Of a DNA stretch of 64,000 nt, positions 1-7,920 are shown one piece after another. Where the stretch lies: NCBI RefSeq assembly GCF_042677205.1, contig NZ_JBHTIU010000028.1:62001-126000 (forward strand), given 5' to 3'. This DNA is from Paenibacillus_L residui. GTDB taxonomy: Bacteria; Bacillota; Bacilli; Paenibacillales; NBRC-103111. Both the position numbers and the translations under genes were made by a program. The notes under the pieces were generated by a model. The model worked only from the letters and a program-made list of their open reading frames with translations. It was not told the DNA's origin and searched no databases. Numbering within the stretch: the stretch's first letter is position 1; each line of letters opens with the position of its first letter.

Positions 1-114
1 AAACTCCTATCGGAGTATTTCATGGATGAGCGACCGCGTTTAAAGGATGTTTTTATCGCCAAATAGAATTTAAAGTTTTTCAGGACGCAATAACTTATAA
101 ACTCTGATTGTGGT
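1..114 (+). repeat. Diverged copy of a ~121-bp structured repeat
   Basis: This stretch aligns loosely, by eye, with the clear copy that follows at 115-235: a CTCCTATCGGAG-type palindrome, a TTTAAAGG segment followed by a T-rich run, and an ending in TGTGGTAAAAAA. It is probably the leftmost, decayed member of a tandem pair with a period near 121 bp, and it may begin outside the window. Confidence 0.5.
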
Positions 115-235
115 AAAAAAAGCTACTAACGGAGCCTCTTCGAAGACGAATAACCCGGTTTTAAAGGTAGCTTTTTATGCCAATTAGAAAGTTTGTTCCA
201 TTAATGCTTTAATGAACTTAAACTTTCTAATGTGG
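115..235 (+). repeat. Structured intergenic repeat, copy A
   Basis: A 121-bp unit that recurs at 835-956 and, inverted and shortened, at 54748-54840. It holds three nested pairings: AAAAAGCTAC near its start pairs with GTAGCTTTTT about 45 bases later; CTTCGAAG is self-complementary; and ATTAGAAAGTTT (183-194) pairs perfectly with AAACTTTCTAAT (220-231), with further pairing inside. A further truncated start of the unit follows at 236-260. No reading frame is conserved between copies, so it is a DNA or RNA structural element rather than a gene. Confidence 0.75.
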
Positions 236-301
236 TAAAAAAAGCTCCTAACGGAGCCCTGAGGGAAAGCCACAAGTCGCATCCGGGTCGGTAAAGACAT
301 C

Positions 302-545
302 GGAAAGACGAGCAAAAATACATTAAAATTGTCCCTTTTTCCAAAAAGAAGGCGAAAGACGCTCAAATGTGCAGGTCTTTTCCACAAAATGGGGCCATTT
401 CGCAAAAATCGCTCAAAAGACCTGCAGTTTTGCTCTAGAATCAGGTAGTGGCGACTTTTCTCCAAAAAGACGTGCATTATCGCTTTAGAATAGGGCACTC
501 CACGTTTTTTTCCAAAAAAGACCTGCAGTTTTGCTTATCTTTTAC
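302..545. repeat. Intergenic array of degenerate ~50-bp units (type 1)
   Basis: Four degenerate units share a core like AAAAGACCTGCAGTTTTGC, at about 366-390 (inverted), 413-440, 462-495 and 513-540, spaced about 50 bp. TGCAGGTCTTTT (370-381) and AAAAGACCTGCA (415-426) form a perfect 12-bp inverted repeat. A reading frame crosses this area on the minus strand, but it is just a translation of the units. A related single dyad lies at 7699-7718. Confidence 0.65.
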
Positions 546-834
546 ACCATCCGGTGGACGATCCGGGGTTTTCCAAAAAAGTTCACTATGAAACGAAAAA
601 TTCCGGTCTAGCGGTGCTGAAAAATCGCAAACTGGATTTTGGGGCAGCCCCTTGATTGAAAGAAGAGCTATCCGCCAAAACTTTCGGTTTTAAATAAGGA
701 ACTAAATAAGCTCTTGAAACTTATACTTTCTAAAATGGCAAGGATAAACGGCTATCGCCGTCCTTAGGACGTGCGCGTTTACCGATGAAATATGAGAACA
801 GGTATAGATGAAAACTTATAATTTCTTATATTTT
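546..834. other. Gene-free intergenic stretch with a 26-bp hairpin repeat
   Basis: No coding sequence is supported here. The only clear structure is a hairpin at 740-765 (ACGGC-tatc-GCCGT within AAGGA...TCCTT) that recurs base for base at 12388-12413. A fragment resembling the end of the 121-bp repeat (AAACTTATACTTTCTAAAATGG) precedes it. Confidence 0.5.
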
Positions 835-956
835 AAAAAAAGCTCCTAACGGAGCCTCTTCGAAGACGAATAACCCGATTTAAAAGGTGGCTTTTTATGC
901 CAATTAGAAAGTTGTTCCATTTTAATACTTTAATGAACTTAAACTTTCTAATGTGG
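835..956 (+). repeat. Structured intergenic repeat, copy B
   Basis: This 122-bp copy closely matches the one at 115-235, with the same AAAAAAGCTCCTAACGGAGC start, CTTCGAAG palindrome, CTTTTTATGCCAATTAGAAAG middle and AAACTTTCTAATGTGG end. The terminal hairpin arms are retained although the loop differs by small insertions and substitutions, which suggests that the fold is what is kept. Confidence 0.7.
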
Positions 957-1021
957 TAAAAAATGCCAGCAATAGTGCAGGCTCCGGGAAAATGCGATTG
1001 AAATTTGAAACTCGTGAGTCA

Positions 1022-1912
1022 TCATCTCTCACGGAGCAGACTCTCCACTTCATTCCGGTAGGGCATTCCGCTTTGCGCACCACGTTTAGTCACCGAAAGC
1101 CCTGCTGCCGTATTGGCGAACAAGATACTATCATGCAAATTCCTTCCTTCCGCAAGCGCTGTGGCCAGTGCTCCCGTGAAAGTGTCGCCGGAGCCCGTCG
1201 TATCGACAGGCGTCACTTCAATACAAGGTATGTTTACCACCTGGTCGCCGTCATGATAAGAGACTCCCTTATCTCCAAGCGTGATGATCAGCTTGTTGGG
1301 ATAGGCCTGCAGTATTTCATCAATCGACCCATTCGTATCCAACAGCGCTTGAAATTCATGCCCATTAGGTGTTAAATAGGTGATTTTGTCGATGATCGTC
1401 TGGTTTAACTTGGCGGCAGGCGCTGGATTGACAATGATGATCTTGCCGTGCCGGTGAAGAACAGGAATGATGAAATCCATGATTTCCAGCGGCGTTTCGA
1501 ACTGGAATACGATGACGTCATAGCTCAAGAGCTCCGTCGTAATCCTCTGCATGTAGTTCACATTCGTGGAGCGATTCGCACCCGGAACTACGATGATCCG
1601 GTTATCTCCGCCGCACAATTCGACAAAGGCGACGCCCGTCGGCCTATCCCCCACAAGATTTAGGTGGGCAAGATCAACTCTCTCTTTCTGCAAATGTTCC
1701 CGGATGGCGTGACCGTTCTCGTCCTCCCCTAACGAACCGAACATGGTCACATCACCGCCCAGTCTGGAGGCAGCCACCGCCTGGTTAGCGCCTTTTCCTC
1801 CGGGGGAGCGGAAGAAGTGATTGCCGAGAACCGTCTCCCCCATCTTGGGAAGTACGTCGGTTTCGATGAAATAATCCATGTTAAGGCTTCCAACTACCGC
1901 AATTTTTCCCAT
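1022..1912 (-). CDS. PfkB-family sugar kinase (ribokinase-like)
   Basis: A 296-residue carbohydrate kinase of the PfkB/ribokinase family, predicted cytoplasmic and ATP-dependent. The start MGKIAVVGSLNMDYF, the GGKGANQAVAA sugar-binding motif near residue 40 and the DTTGSGDTFTGAL anion-hole/catalytic-base motif near residue 237 are intact, and length is normal. It is transcribed away from the solute-binding/permease/MurQ operon, from a promoter at 2051-2079. Sequence alone makes it ribokinase-like. Its place next to an ABC importer and MurQ, with no PTS gene in sight, suggests it may phosphorylate the imported amino sugar so that MurQ has a 6-phosphate substrate; that is inference. The start follows an AGGATGGGGA ribosome site. 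Confidence 0.9.
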   Translation of the reverse strand: MGKIAVVGSLNMDYFIETDVLPKMGETVLGNHFFRSPGGKGANQAVAASRLGGDVTMFGSLGEDENGHAIREHLQKERVDLAHLNLVGDRPTGVAFVELCGGDNRIIVVPGANRSTNVNYMQRITTELLSYDVIVFQFETPLEIMDFIIPVLHRHGKIIIVNPAPAAKLNQTIIDKITYLTPNGHEFQALLDTNGSIDEILQAYPNKLIITLGDKGVSYHDGDQVVNIPCIEVTPVDTTGSGDTFTGALATALAEGRNLHDSILFANTAAGLSVTKRGAQSGMPYRNEVESLLRER

Positions 1913-2050
1913 AGTATGTCCCCATCCTATTCAATGATTATCTTCATCAGCGTTGCTACCCACCTGTAGTACTTATCGCTCTTGCGAAGCTTGCAAACAT
2001 TGCGGGAAGAAGCAGTCTTCAGTCTTCCCTGACGTTATGAATTCTTCCTT

Positions 2051-2079
2051 ATTCTAGACCAATCCATTGAATGATTCAA
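2051..2079 (-). promoter_or_regulatory. Predicted sigma-A promoter and overlapping dyad for the kinase gene
   Basis: On the minus strand TTGAAT (2079-2074) and TAGAAT (2056-2051) are separated by 17 bp. The -35 box lies inside the 13-bp palindrome TTGAATGATTCAA (2067-2079), a plausible repressor site. The implied leader is about 130 nt and contains a GGGAAG/CTTCCC hairpin. Confidence 0.55.
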
Positions 2080-2117
2080 CGCCGGTAAGCTGCAGCTTGT
2101 GGACACACCTCCGTGAT

Positions 2118-2171
2118 TGAAATAATATTTCATAGAATGCCATTGACCGCGGAAATAAAATATGTTATTAT
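2118..2171 (+). promoter_or_regulatory. Operator palindrome and promoter of the MurQ/transport operon
   Basis: The 15-bp palindrome TGAAATAATATTTCA (2118-2132) sits just upstream of TTGACC (2143-2148) and TATTAT (2166-2171), which are 17 bp apart. The palindrome shares the TGAA...TTCA ends of the dyad at 2067-2079, so one regulator may control both divergent units. No regulator gene lies next to them. Confidence 0.55.
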
Positions 2172-2285
2172 TCGCTCAAGCGTACCAAAACATGGCGCCA
2201 CTCCAATGAATTCAGAGGAGTTTGCCGGAAATTGGACCCGCCAAACCTGCTTTTTACATTCGAAATCAGGGAGGTCATCGCAAGT

Positions 2286-3896
2286 ATGTTGAAGAAGAAA
2301 TCCGCAGTTATCAGTCTTGCATCTATCATGTTTATGTCAGCGCTTACAGGGTGTAACACCAAGACTAACAGCAGTGAGCCTTCCTCGCCGCCGACAAGCA
2401 CCAGCCCAAGCCCGGATGCGGCAACACCCGGGAAAACGGAAGAACCGCTCAAGTTTAAAGTCTTCTATTCGGACAACGCCACTCTCCCCTTCCAGAAGGA
2501 CTGGCTGGTGATCAAGGAAGTGGAGAAACGCTTCAACGTCGATATCGACTTTGAAGTGATTCCGATCGCGGACTATCAGACGAAGGTCTCTCTTGCCCTT
2601 AACACAGGCAACAATGCTCCGGATGTGATCCTGTATCAATCCACCAAAGGGGAGAATGCTTCTCTGGCCCTGAACGGCGCCATCGTCCCTATCAGCGATT
2701 ATTCCGATTGGACACCCAATTTCAATGCCCGCGTCAAGGAGTTCGGTCTCGAGAAGGAAGTCGATGCCCTCAAGCTGAAGGACGGCAAGCGGTACTACCT
2801 GCCATCGCTTTATGACAAGCCCTTCTATGATGGCGGTCTCATCATGAGAGAGGATCTGCTGGCCAAGTACCAACTGGATGCGCCCAAGACGTTCGATGAT
2901 CTGTATACTGTTCTGAAGAAATTCAAGGAAGAGAACCCGGATTCCTATCCGCTGACGATTCTCGCCGGACCTCGGGTTCTGTACCGGATGACGATGCCTT
3001 CCTTCGGCATCAGTGTCGGCAAGAACGGTGCTTCCGGCACGAATACGCTAAGCTGGGATTACGATAAGCAAACCTACTTCCCCGGCGCCATCAGCGACGA
3101 ATACAAGGAATATATGAAGTTCTTCTCCAAGCTGTACGCGGAAGGCCTGCTGGATCCGGAAATGGCTGATCCGATCGACGGAGACAAGTGGTCCCAGAAG
3201 CTGGCCACCGGTAAATCCTTCGCCACCTATGCGTATTACGACCAGATCGGCGGCGTAGAAAGTGCAGCAACTGAGCCCGGGTTCAAATTGCAGATGTATC
3301 CTCCCCTAGAAGGTCCTGCAGGGGCGCACCATCAGCCGAAGAGCAGCACCGGCAGCGGAATTTTGTTCCCTAAGAAGACGGCGGACCGTCCGGACTTCGA
3401 ACGTCTGGTGAAGGCCATCGACGAAATTTTCTATTCCGAGGAAGGTGCTAAAATATGGTGCCTCGGTGTCGAAGGACAAACCTACACGATGGATGGCGAT
3501 AAGATCAAGTACGCCGACGAAATTGTTAATTCGCCTAACGGTATCTATAAGGAAATGCAATTGAAGTATGGCGCCGGGTCCGATGTTACCCAGATGGTTT
3601 GGGTGAACGCGCGGGAGATGACGAAATACGATGAAAATTACAGTCAGATCAATGCCACGGTAGCTGCCATGGACAACGCGATTCAGAGCATTCCCCCGAC
3701 ACCGATGTTTGACGATATGACGGCGGAGGAAGCCAGCTCTCTTCAGACTCCTCTTTCCGATACATTTGAAGTCTGGGCGGACGGATTCCTGACCGGCAAG
3801 AAGAACCTGGATAAAGATTGGGATCAATATGTCAAGGAAATGAAAAATTTGCAGATTGAACGCTTCACCCAGCTATATAACGATAATTTGAAATAA
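2286..3896 (+). CDS. Extracellular solute-binding lipoprotein of a carbohydrate ABC importer
   Basis: This is the substrate-capturing component of a CUT1-type ABC importer, anchored outside the membrane as a lipoprotein. Starting at the ATG at 2286, the protein (536 residues) has a lysine-rich start, a hydrophobic segment and the lipobox LTGC, followed by a Ser/Thr/Pro linker. The start is supported by AGGGAGG at 2268-2274; an earlier in-frame ATG at 2232 would add a non-signal extension. The body resembles LipO/YtcQ-type binding proteins that pair with LplB and YtcP permeases, which follow directly. No ATPase gene is present, as is usual when a shared MsmX-type ATPase is used. Ligand is unknown; murQ downstream suggests an amino sugar. 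Confidence 0.9.
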   Translation: MLKKKSAVISLASIMFMSALTGCNTKTNSSEPSSPPTSTSPSPDAATPGKTEEPLKFKVFYSDNATLPFQKDWLVIKEVEKRFNVDIDFEVIPIADYQTKVSLALNTGNNAPDVILYQSTKGENASLALNGAIVPISDYSDWTPNFNARVKEFGLEKEVDALKLKDGKRYYLPSLYDKPFYDGGLIMREDLLAKYQLDAPKTFDDLYTVLKKFKEENPDSYPLTILAGPRVLYRMTMPSFGISVGKNGASGTNTLSWDYDKQTYFPGAISDEYKEYMKFFSKLYAEGLLDPEMADPIDGDKWSQKLATGKSFATYAYYDQIGGVESAATEPGFKLQMYPPLEGPAGAHHQPKSSTGSGILFPKKTADRPDFERLVKAIDEIFYSEEGAKIWCLGVEGQTYTMDGDKIKYADEIVNSPNGIYKEMQLKYGAGSDVTQMVWVNAREMTKYDENYSQINATVAAMDNAIQSIPPTPMFDDMTAEEASSLQTPLSDTFEVWADGFLTGKKNLDKDWDQYVKEMKNLQIERFTQLYNDNLK

Positions 3897-4054
3897 TTTC
3901 TAGGATTCCGGAATTTCCGCTGCAAAAGACTTGAATAAAGACCTGCTGGGGATCAATGGAGTCACAGGTTGACCGATGTTCTCTCAGCAGGTCTTTGCTA
4001 TTCCGGAAATGTGCGCCATTATCGTCTCTCAACCAAGTGAAGAAGGTGAATGAT

Positions 4055-5014
4055 ATGACCGATACGACAACTCTCCCGAAATCCACCCGGCAGCTTGAAA
4101 CCCGCCGTCCTCCTGCGAGGCGCCATTTTCGCCGATACTGGCAGCTCTACGTGATGATGATTCTGCCCTTATGCCATTTTTTACTGTTCAAATATGCGCC
4201 CCTGATCGGCAACGTCCTGGCTTTCCGGCGATACCGCCCGGGGATGGGGCCGTACGGTTCCGAGTGGGTCGGACTGGCCTACTTCGAACGCTTTTTCCAA
4301 GACCCGGCATTCTGGCGCGCCTTCTACAATACGATCATACTGTCTTTCGGGAACATCTTGATCAACTTTCCGATTCCGATCATTTTCGCCCTGCTGCTGC
4401 ATGAAGTGCGGGCCCCGCGCTTCCGCAAATTTGTGCAAACCGTTTCCTACATGCCCCGCTTTATTTCCACGGTGGTGGTCATTGCGATTCTGAGCGAATT
4501 GCTTTCTCCGAGCTCCGGTCTTTTAAATCAGCTGCTGGGAAAACTGTTCGGAATGGAGCCGATCTATTTCGTCAATGAGCCGGAATACTTCCGCCCGATC
4601 TATATTCTCAGCGAAACCTGGCAGTACACGGGCTGGACCGCCATCATCTATCTGGCCGCCATTACCGGGGTCAATCGGGAGCTCTTTGAAGCGGCGGATA
4701 TCGACGGGGCCAGCCGGTTCCAGAAGGTCATTTATGTAACCATTCCTTCGATAATGTCAACGATCATGGTCATGCTGATCCTGAACGTCGGATCGCTCCT
4801 GAGTCTCGGCTTCGAGAAGGTGCTTCTGCTGTATACGCCATCCAATGCCATGGTGAGCGACATTATTGACACACTCGTCTACCGCACCGGTCTGACCAAT
4901 CAGAATTACTCTTACGCCACAGCCATCGGATTGTTCAGCGGGATCATCGGTGTCATCCTTGTCTCCAGCACCAACTGGCTCAGTAGGAAGGCGACCGGCG
5001 AAAGCATCTACTAA
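4055..5014 (+). CDS. ABC sugar importer permease, LplB type
   Basis: A 319-residue inner-membrane permease of the binding-protein-dependent transport family, with about six membrane segments. The cytoplasmic EAA loop that docks the ATPase is visible as EAADIDGASRFQKVIYVTIP. The start at 4055 follows GAAGGTGA; a longer frame from 3956 would overlay the leader and is unlikely. It lies between the binding protein and the YtcP-type permease, and 18 nt separate its stop from the next start, so the two permeases form the heteromeric channel of one importer. Confidence 0.9.
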   Translation: MTDTTTLPKSTRQLETRRPPARRHFRRYWQLYVMMILPLCHFLLFKYAPLIGNVLAFRRYRPGMGPYGSEWVGLAYFERFFQDPAFWRAFYNTIILSFGNILINFPIPIIFALLLHEVRAPRFRKFVQTVSYMPRFISTVVVIAILSELLSPSSGLLNQLLGKLFGMEPIYFVNEPEYFRPIYILSETWQYTGWTAIIYLAAITGVNRELFEAADIDGASRFQKVIYVTIPSIMSTIMVMLILNVGSLLSLGFEKVLLLYTPSNAMVSDIIDTLVYRTGLTNQNYSYATAIGLFSGIIGVILVSSTNWLSRKATGESIY

Positions 5015-5032
5015 TCGAAAGGAGCGGCCTCC

Positions 5033-5905
5033 ATGCACAAGCAACGAAAATTTCGTCCCTTGACGATCGTTGATATGCTCATCTATGCTGTCATGTTTTT
5101 CGTTATTTTGATATGCTTCGTCCCGTTTCTCTATATGCTCGCCCTATCCTTGTCCAGCCCTAATGCAATCATCAACAACGAAGTCACATTACTTCCGGTT
5201 GGGCTAAATTTTGAAGCGTATCTCCAAATTTTTAACTACCCTAACTTTTTCAGGGCATACGGTAATACCATTTTCTATACGGCTGGCGGTACCTTGATCT
5301 CTCTATTTCTGAGTTCTCTGTTCGCCTATGCCATGTCCAAGCGTTTTCTTGTAGGTCATAAGATCGTCATGAAGCTCATTGTATTCTCGATGTTTTTCTC
5401 GGGAGGGCTGATTCCGACTTATCTCCTGATTTCCAATCTTCATCTGACCGGTACGGTATGGGCGATGCTGCTGCCTTTCGCCATTAACCAGTTCAACCTG
5501 ATTATTCTGATCAACTTCTTCCGGGCTATCCCCTCGGAAATAGAAGAAGCCGCTATCATCGACGGCTTGAATTATTTCGGGATATTGCGGCGTGTTATTC
5601 TGCCGCTGTCCACTCCGGCGCTGGCAACGATCGGTCTGTACACCGCGGTCTTCTTCTGGAACGACTGGTTCAACGGCTTGATCTATCTCAACACTGACCA
5701 GTATCCGGTCATGCTGTTTCTGCGCAACATCGTCAACGGAACGACTATGGTTGGAGACGGGGCAGGTTCGGCAGACAAGAGCACCATCGCCATGTCCATT
5801 AAATCGGCCGTCATCATTACTTCAACGCTGCCCATCATCATTCTGTACCCTATGCTGCAGCGCTTTTTCGTCGCCGGCTTGACGGTAGGATCCGTCAAGG
5901 GCTGA
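5033..5905 (+). CDS. ABC sugar importer permease, YtcP/MalG type
   Basis: The second permease of the importer, 290 residues with six predicted membrane segments and the EAA loop EEAAIIDGLNYFGILRRVIL. The C-terminus GLTVGSVKG is typical of the YtcP branch. The start is backed by GAAAGGAG. It follows the LplB-type permease closely and precedes murQ by 78 nt, in the same orientation, so all are probably co-transcribed. Confidence 0.9.
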   Translation: MHKQRKFRPLTIVDMLIYAVMFFVILICFVPFLYMLALSLSSPNAIINNEVTLLPVGLNFEAYLQIFNYPNFFRAYGNTIFYTAGGTLISLFLSSLFAYAMSKRFLVGHKIVMKLIVFSMFFSGGLIPTYLLISNLHLTGTVWAMLLPFAINQFNLIILINFFRAIPSEIEEAAIIDGLNYFGILRRVILPLSTPALATIGLYTAVFFWNDWFNGLIYLNTDQYPVMLFLRNIVNGTTMVGDGAGSADKSTIAMSIKSAVIITSTLPIIILYPMLQRFFVAGLTVGSVKG

Positions 5906-5983
5906 GCCGGCTTAAATTTCAATAATACGCAGAGCGTTAGACGGAATCAACCTCTATGCCTCCCAGAAAAGGATGGATGACGA

Positions 5984-6958
5984 ATGACTTCATACTTTGC
6001 GCAATTGACAACGGAAATGAATAATCCGGCTACTGCCTCTATCGATGAATGCGGAACCCGGGAAATGCTGCTTCTTATGAACGATGAAGATCAGCGGGTT
6101 CCCTTATCCGTCCGCGAGGAGATTGATGCCATTGCCGAAGCGGTAGAATTGCTGGTTCATTCGCTAAAGAACGGCGGACGGATGTTTTATGTGGGTGCCG
6201 GTTCCTCCGGAAGGCTGGGCGTGCTGGACGCCAGCGAATGCCCTCCTACCTACGGAACCGATCCCGGGCTGGTCCAGGCTTACATTGCCGGCGGAGATGT
6301 CGCTCTCCGCACCGCCGTGGAAGGCTTCGAGGATAATTCGGAGAGCGGAGCGCAGCTGATTCGGGAGAAGGGTGTCCGTCCGGGCGATGTGGTCATCGGA
6401 ATCACCGCGAGCGGCTCGACCCCCTTCGTACTGGGCGCCGTTCGCCAAGCCCGGGAGATTGGAGCGGCGACGGTGGGCGTCGTCACCAACAAAAATTCCC
6501 GACTGAGCGAACTGTGCGACATCTGCATCGCTCCCGTTGTCGGACCGGAAGTAATCTCCGGCTCCACCCGATTGAAAAGCGGCACCGCACAGAAGCTGGT
6601 GCTCAATATGCTGACTACCGGCGTTATGATCAAGCTGGGCAAAGTCTATAACAATCTGATGGTAGACATGAAAGCCAGCAATAAGAAACTTTACGACCGC
6701 TCCATCCGCATCGTGCGCGAGGTGACCGGAGTCTCCGAGCCGCAGGCTGCCGAGGCGCTGCAGCAAGCCGGGCTCCATGTGAAGACCGCGATTCTGATGC
6801 TGGAGACCGGTACGGATGCCGGAGAAGCGGCAGCACTGTTGAAGAGGCACGAAGGCCGGCTCAAGGCGGCGATCCGTGACGTGAGAAGCCGTTCAGCCGC
6901 AGGGAACGGGAACCGGGATGGCAGCAGCCTTTCCGATGGTGCCGTGGCGAATGAATGA
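5984..6958 (+). CDS. murQ: N-acetylmuramic acid 6-phosphate etherase
   Basis: MurQ cleaves the D-lactyl ether of MurNAc 6-phosphate to give GlcNAc 6-phosphate and lactate, in cell-wall recycling. The SIS-domain hallmarks are present: GAGSSGRLGVLDASECPPTYG near residue 72, the EGFEDN segment, ITASGSTPFVLGA and SGSTRLKSGTAQKL. At 324 residues it is slightly longer than usual because of a polar, Gly/Ser-rich tail. Most known systems deliver MurNAc 6-phosphate through a PTS (MurP). Here the neighbours are an ABC importer and a divergent PfkB kinase, so phosphorylation would have to occur inside the cell. A GNAT gene follows after 42 nt. Confidence 0.95.
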   Translation: MTSYFAQLTTEMNNPATASIDECGTREMLLLMNDEDQRVPLSVREEIDAIAEAVELLVHSLKNGGRMFYVGAGSSGRLGVLDASECPPTYGTDPGLVQAYIAGGDVALRTAVEGFEDNSESGAQLIREKGVRPGDVVIGITASGSTPFVLGAVRQAREIGAATVGVVTNKNSRLSELCDICIAPVVGPEVISGSTRLKSGTAQKLVLNMLTTGVMIKLGKVYNNLMVDMKASNKKLYDRSIRIVREVTGVSEPQAAEALQQAGLHVKTAILMLETGTDAGEAAALLKRHEGRLKAAIRDVRSRSAAGNGNRDGSSLSDGAVANE

Positions 6959-7000
6959 TAGAGGCTAACAAATTGATTACCTATTAAGGAGTGAGCTTGA

Positions 7001-7501
7001 ATGGCCGATATGCTTGTCCCATTACTCAATCTGCCTCCACAGGAGGAGCTTCTCTCCCGGTTGGAACGGGAGGGAATTCGCATTCATCGCGCGCTGGCTC
7101 CGGATAAGCACCGGGTCGTCGAGTGGGTGGCGGAGCATTCCGGCCGCAATGCTTCGGGAGAATGCGATGTCAGCTTCTCCCGTACCCCGGTTACTTGCTA
7201 CATAGCCACCCGGGGCGCAGACATCCTCGGCTACGCTTGCTATGAAGCTACCGCGCCCAATTTCTTCGGCCCCACCCGCGTGCTGGATTCGGAACAGGGC
7301 AAAGGTATCGGCAAAGCGCTGCTGCTTAAGTGCCTTCACAGCATGCGGGAAGCCGGCTATGTCTATGCCATCATCGGCGGCGTAGGGCCCGCCGAATTTT
7401 ATGAGAAGAGCGTCGGCGCGTTTCTGATTCCGGATTCCACTCCAGGAATATATCGGGATTTTCTCGGGGCTAAGGCCAGGGCGAGTCAGAACAGCACGTA
7501 G
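7001..7501 (+). CDS. GNAT-family N-acetyltransferase
   Basis: A 166-residue acetyl-CoA-dependent acyltransferase. The acetyl-CoA-binding motif A is visible as EQGKGIGKALLLKCL, followed by GVGPAEFYEKSVGAFLIP, typical of the C-terminal half of the fold. The start follows AAGGAGTGAG. As last gene of the murQ operon it may act on an amino sugar or on a peptide or amine released from muropeptides, but substrate cannot be read from sequence. A hairpin terminator follows. Confidence 0.85.
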   Translation: MADMLVPLLNLPPQEELLSRLEREGIRIHRALAPDKHRVVEWVAEHSGRNASGECDVSFSRTPVTCYIATRGADILGYACYEATAPNFFGPTRVLDSEQGKGIGKALLLKCLHSMREAGYVYAIIGGVGPAEFYEKSVGAFLIPDSTPGIYRDFLGAKARASQNST

Positions 7502-7612
7502 TCGAGCGGTCCGGCCATTACGTCATGCTTGCAATCCATTCATTCCTATCTAAGCTCTCCGGTGAACATTGTTCGTCCGATTAGAAGCTTACAAACTATC
7601 AGTTTCTTCATG

Positions 7613-7646
7613 GAACCCTGTGCCGTTCTAAAGAGGCGCAGGGTTC
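7613..7646 (+). terminator. Probable terminator of the murQ operon
   Basis: GAACCCTGTGCC (7613-7624) pairs with GGCGCAGGGTTC (7635-7646) with one mismatch and a 10-nt loop. The pyrimidine-rich tail is not a strong T run. Confidence 0.55.
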
Positions 7647-7920
7647 TCCCTTTCCCCATAGGATGGTTTCGTACGTGTCCTTATAGCTGCGACAAAAAGA
7701 CCTGCACTATTGCAGGTCCACCTCGCATTTTAACAATATTAGCGGTTAAGCCGCGCAGCCTAACGGACTGGGCGGCCTTTTAAAACAAGGTTAACAACAG
7801 TCGAAACTACCCCGTATTCAACTTTCCACTGCGGTACCGAATTCATATTGTCCCGGTATAGGCCCGGTTTTTCGACCAAGCGGCGGGCCTTCCACGCGAA
7901 CGCTTCCTTACCCCTTACAA
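7647..7920. other. Gene-free stretch between convergent genes
   Basis: No coding sequence is supported. It holds the perfect hairpin GACCTGCA-ctat-TGCAGGTC (7699-7718), a single relative of the units at 302-545, and a GC-rich stem with T run near 7745-7785 that could end the leftward gene starting at 9417. Confidence 0.5.

Noticed and set aside
184..498. Reading frame of 104 codons on the minus strand
   Set aside because: It runs through the ~50-bp repeat units and copy A of the structured repeat, has no ribosome site and carries no family signature.
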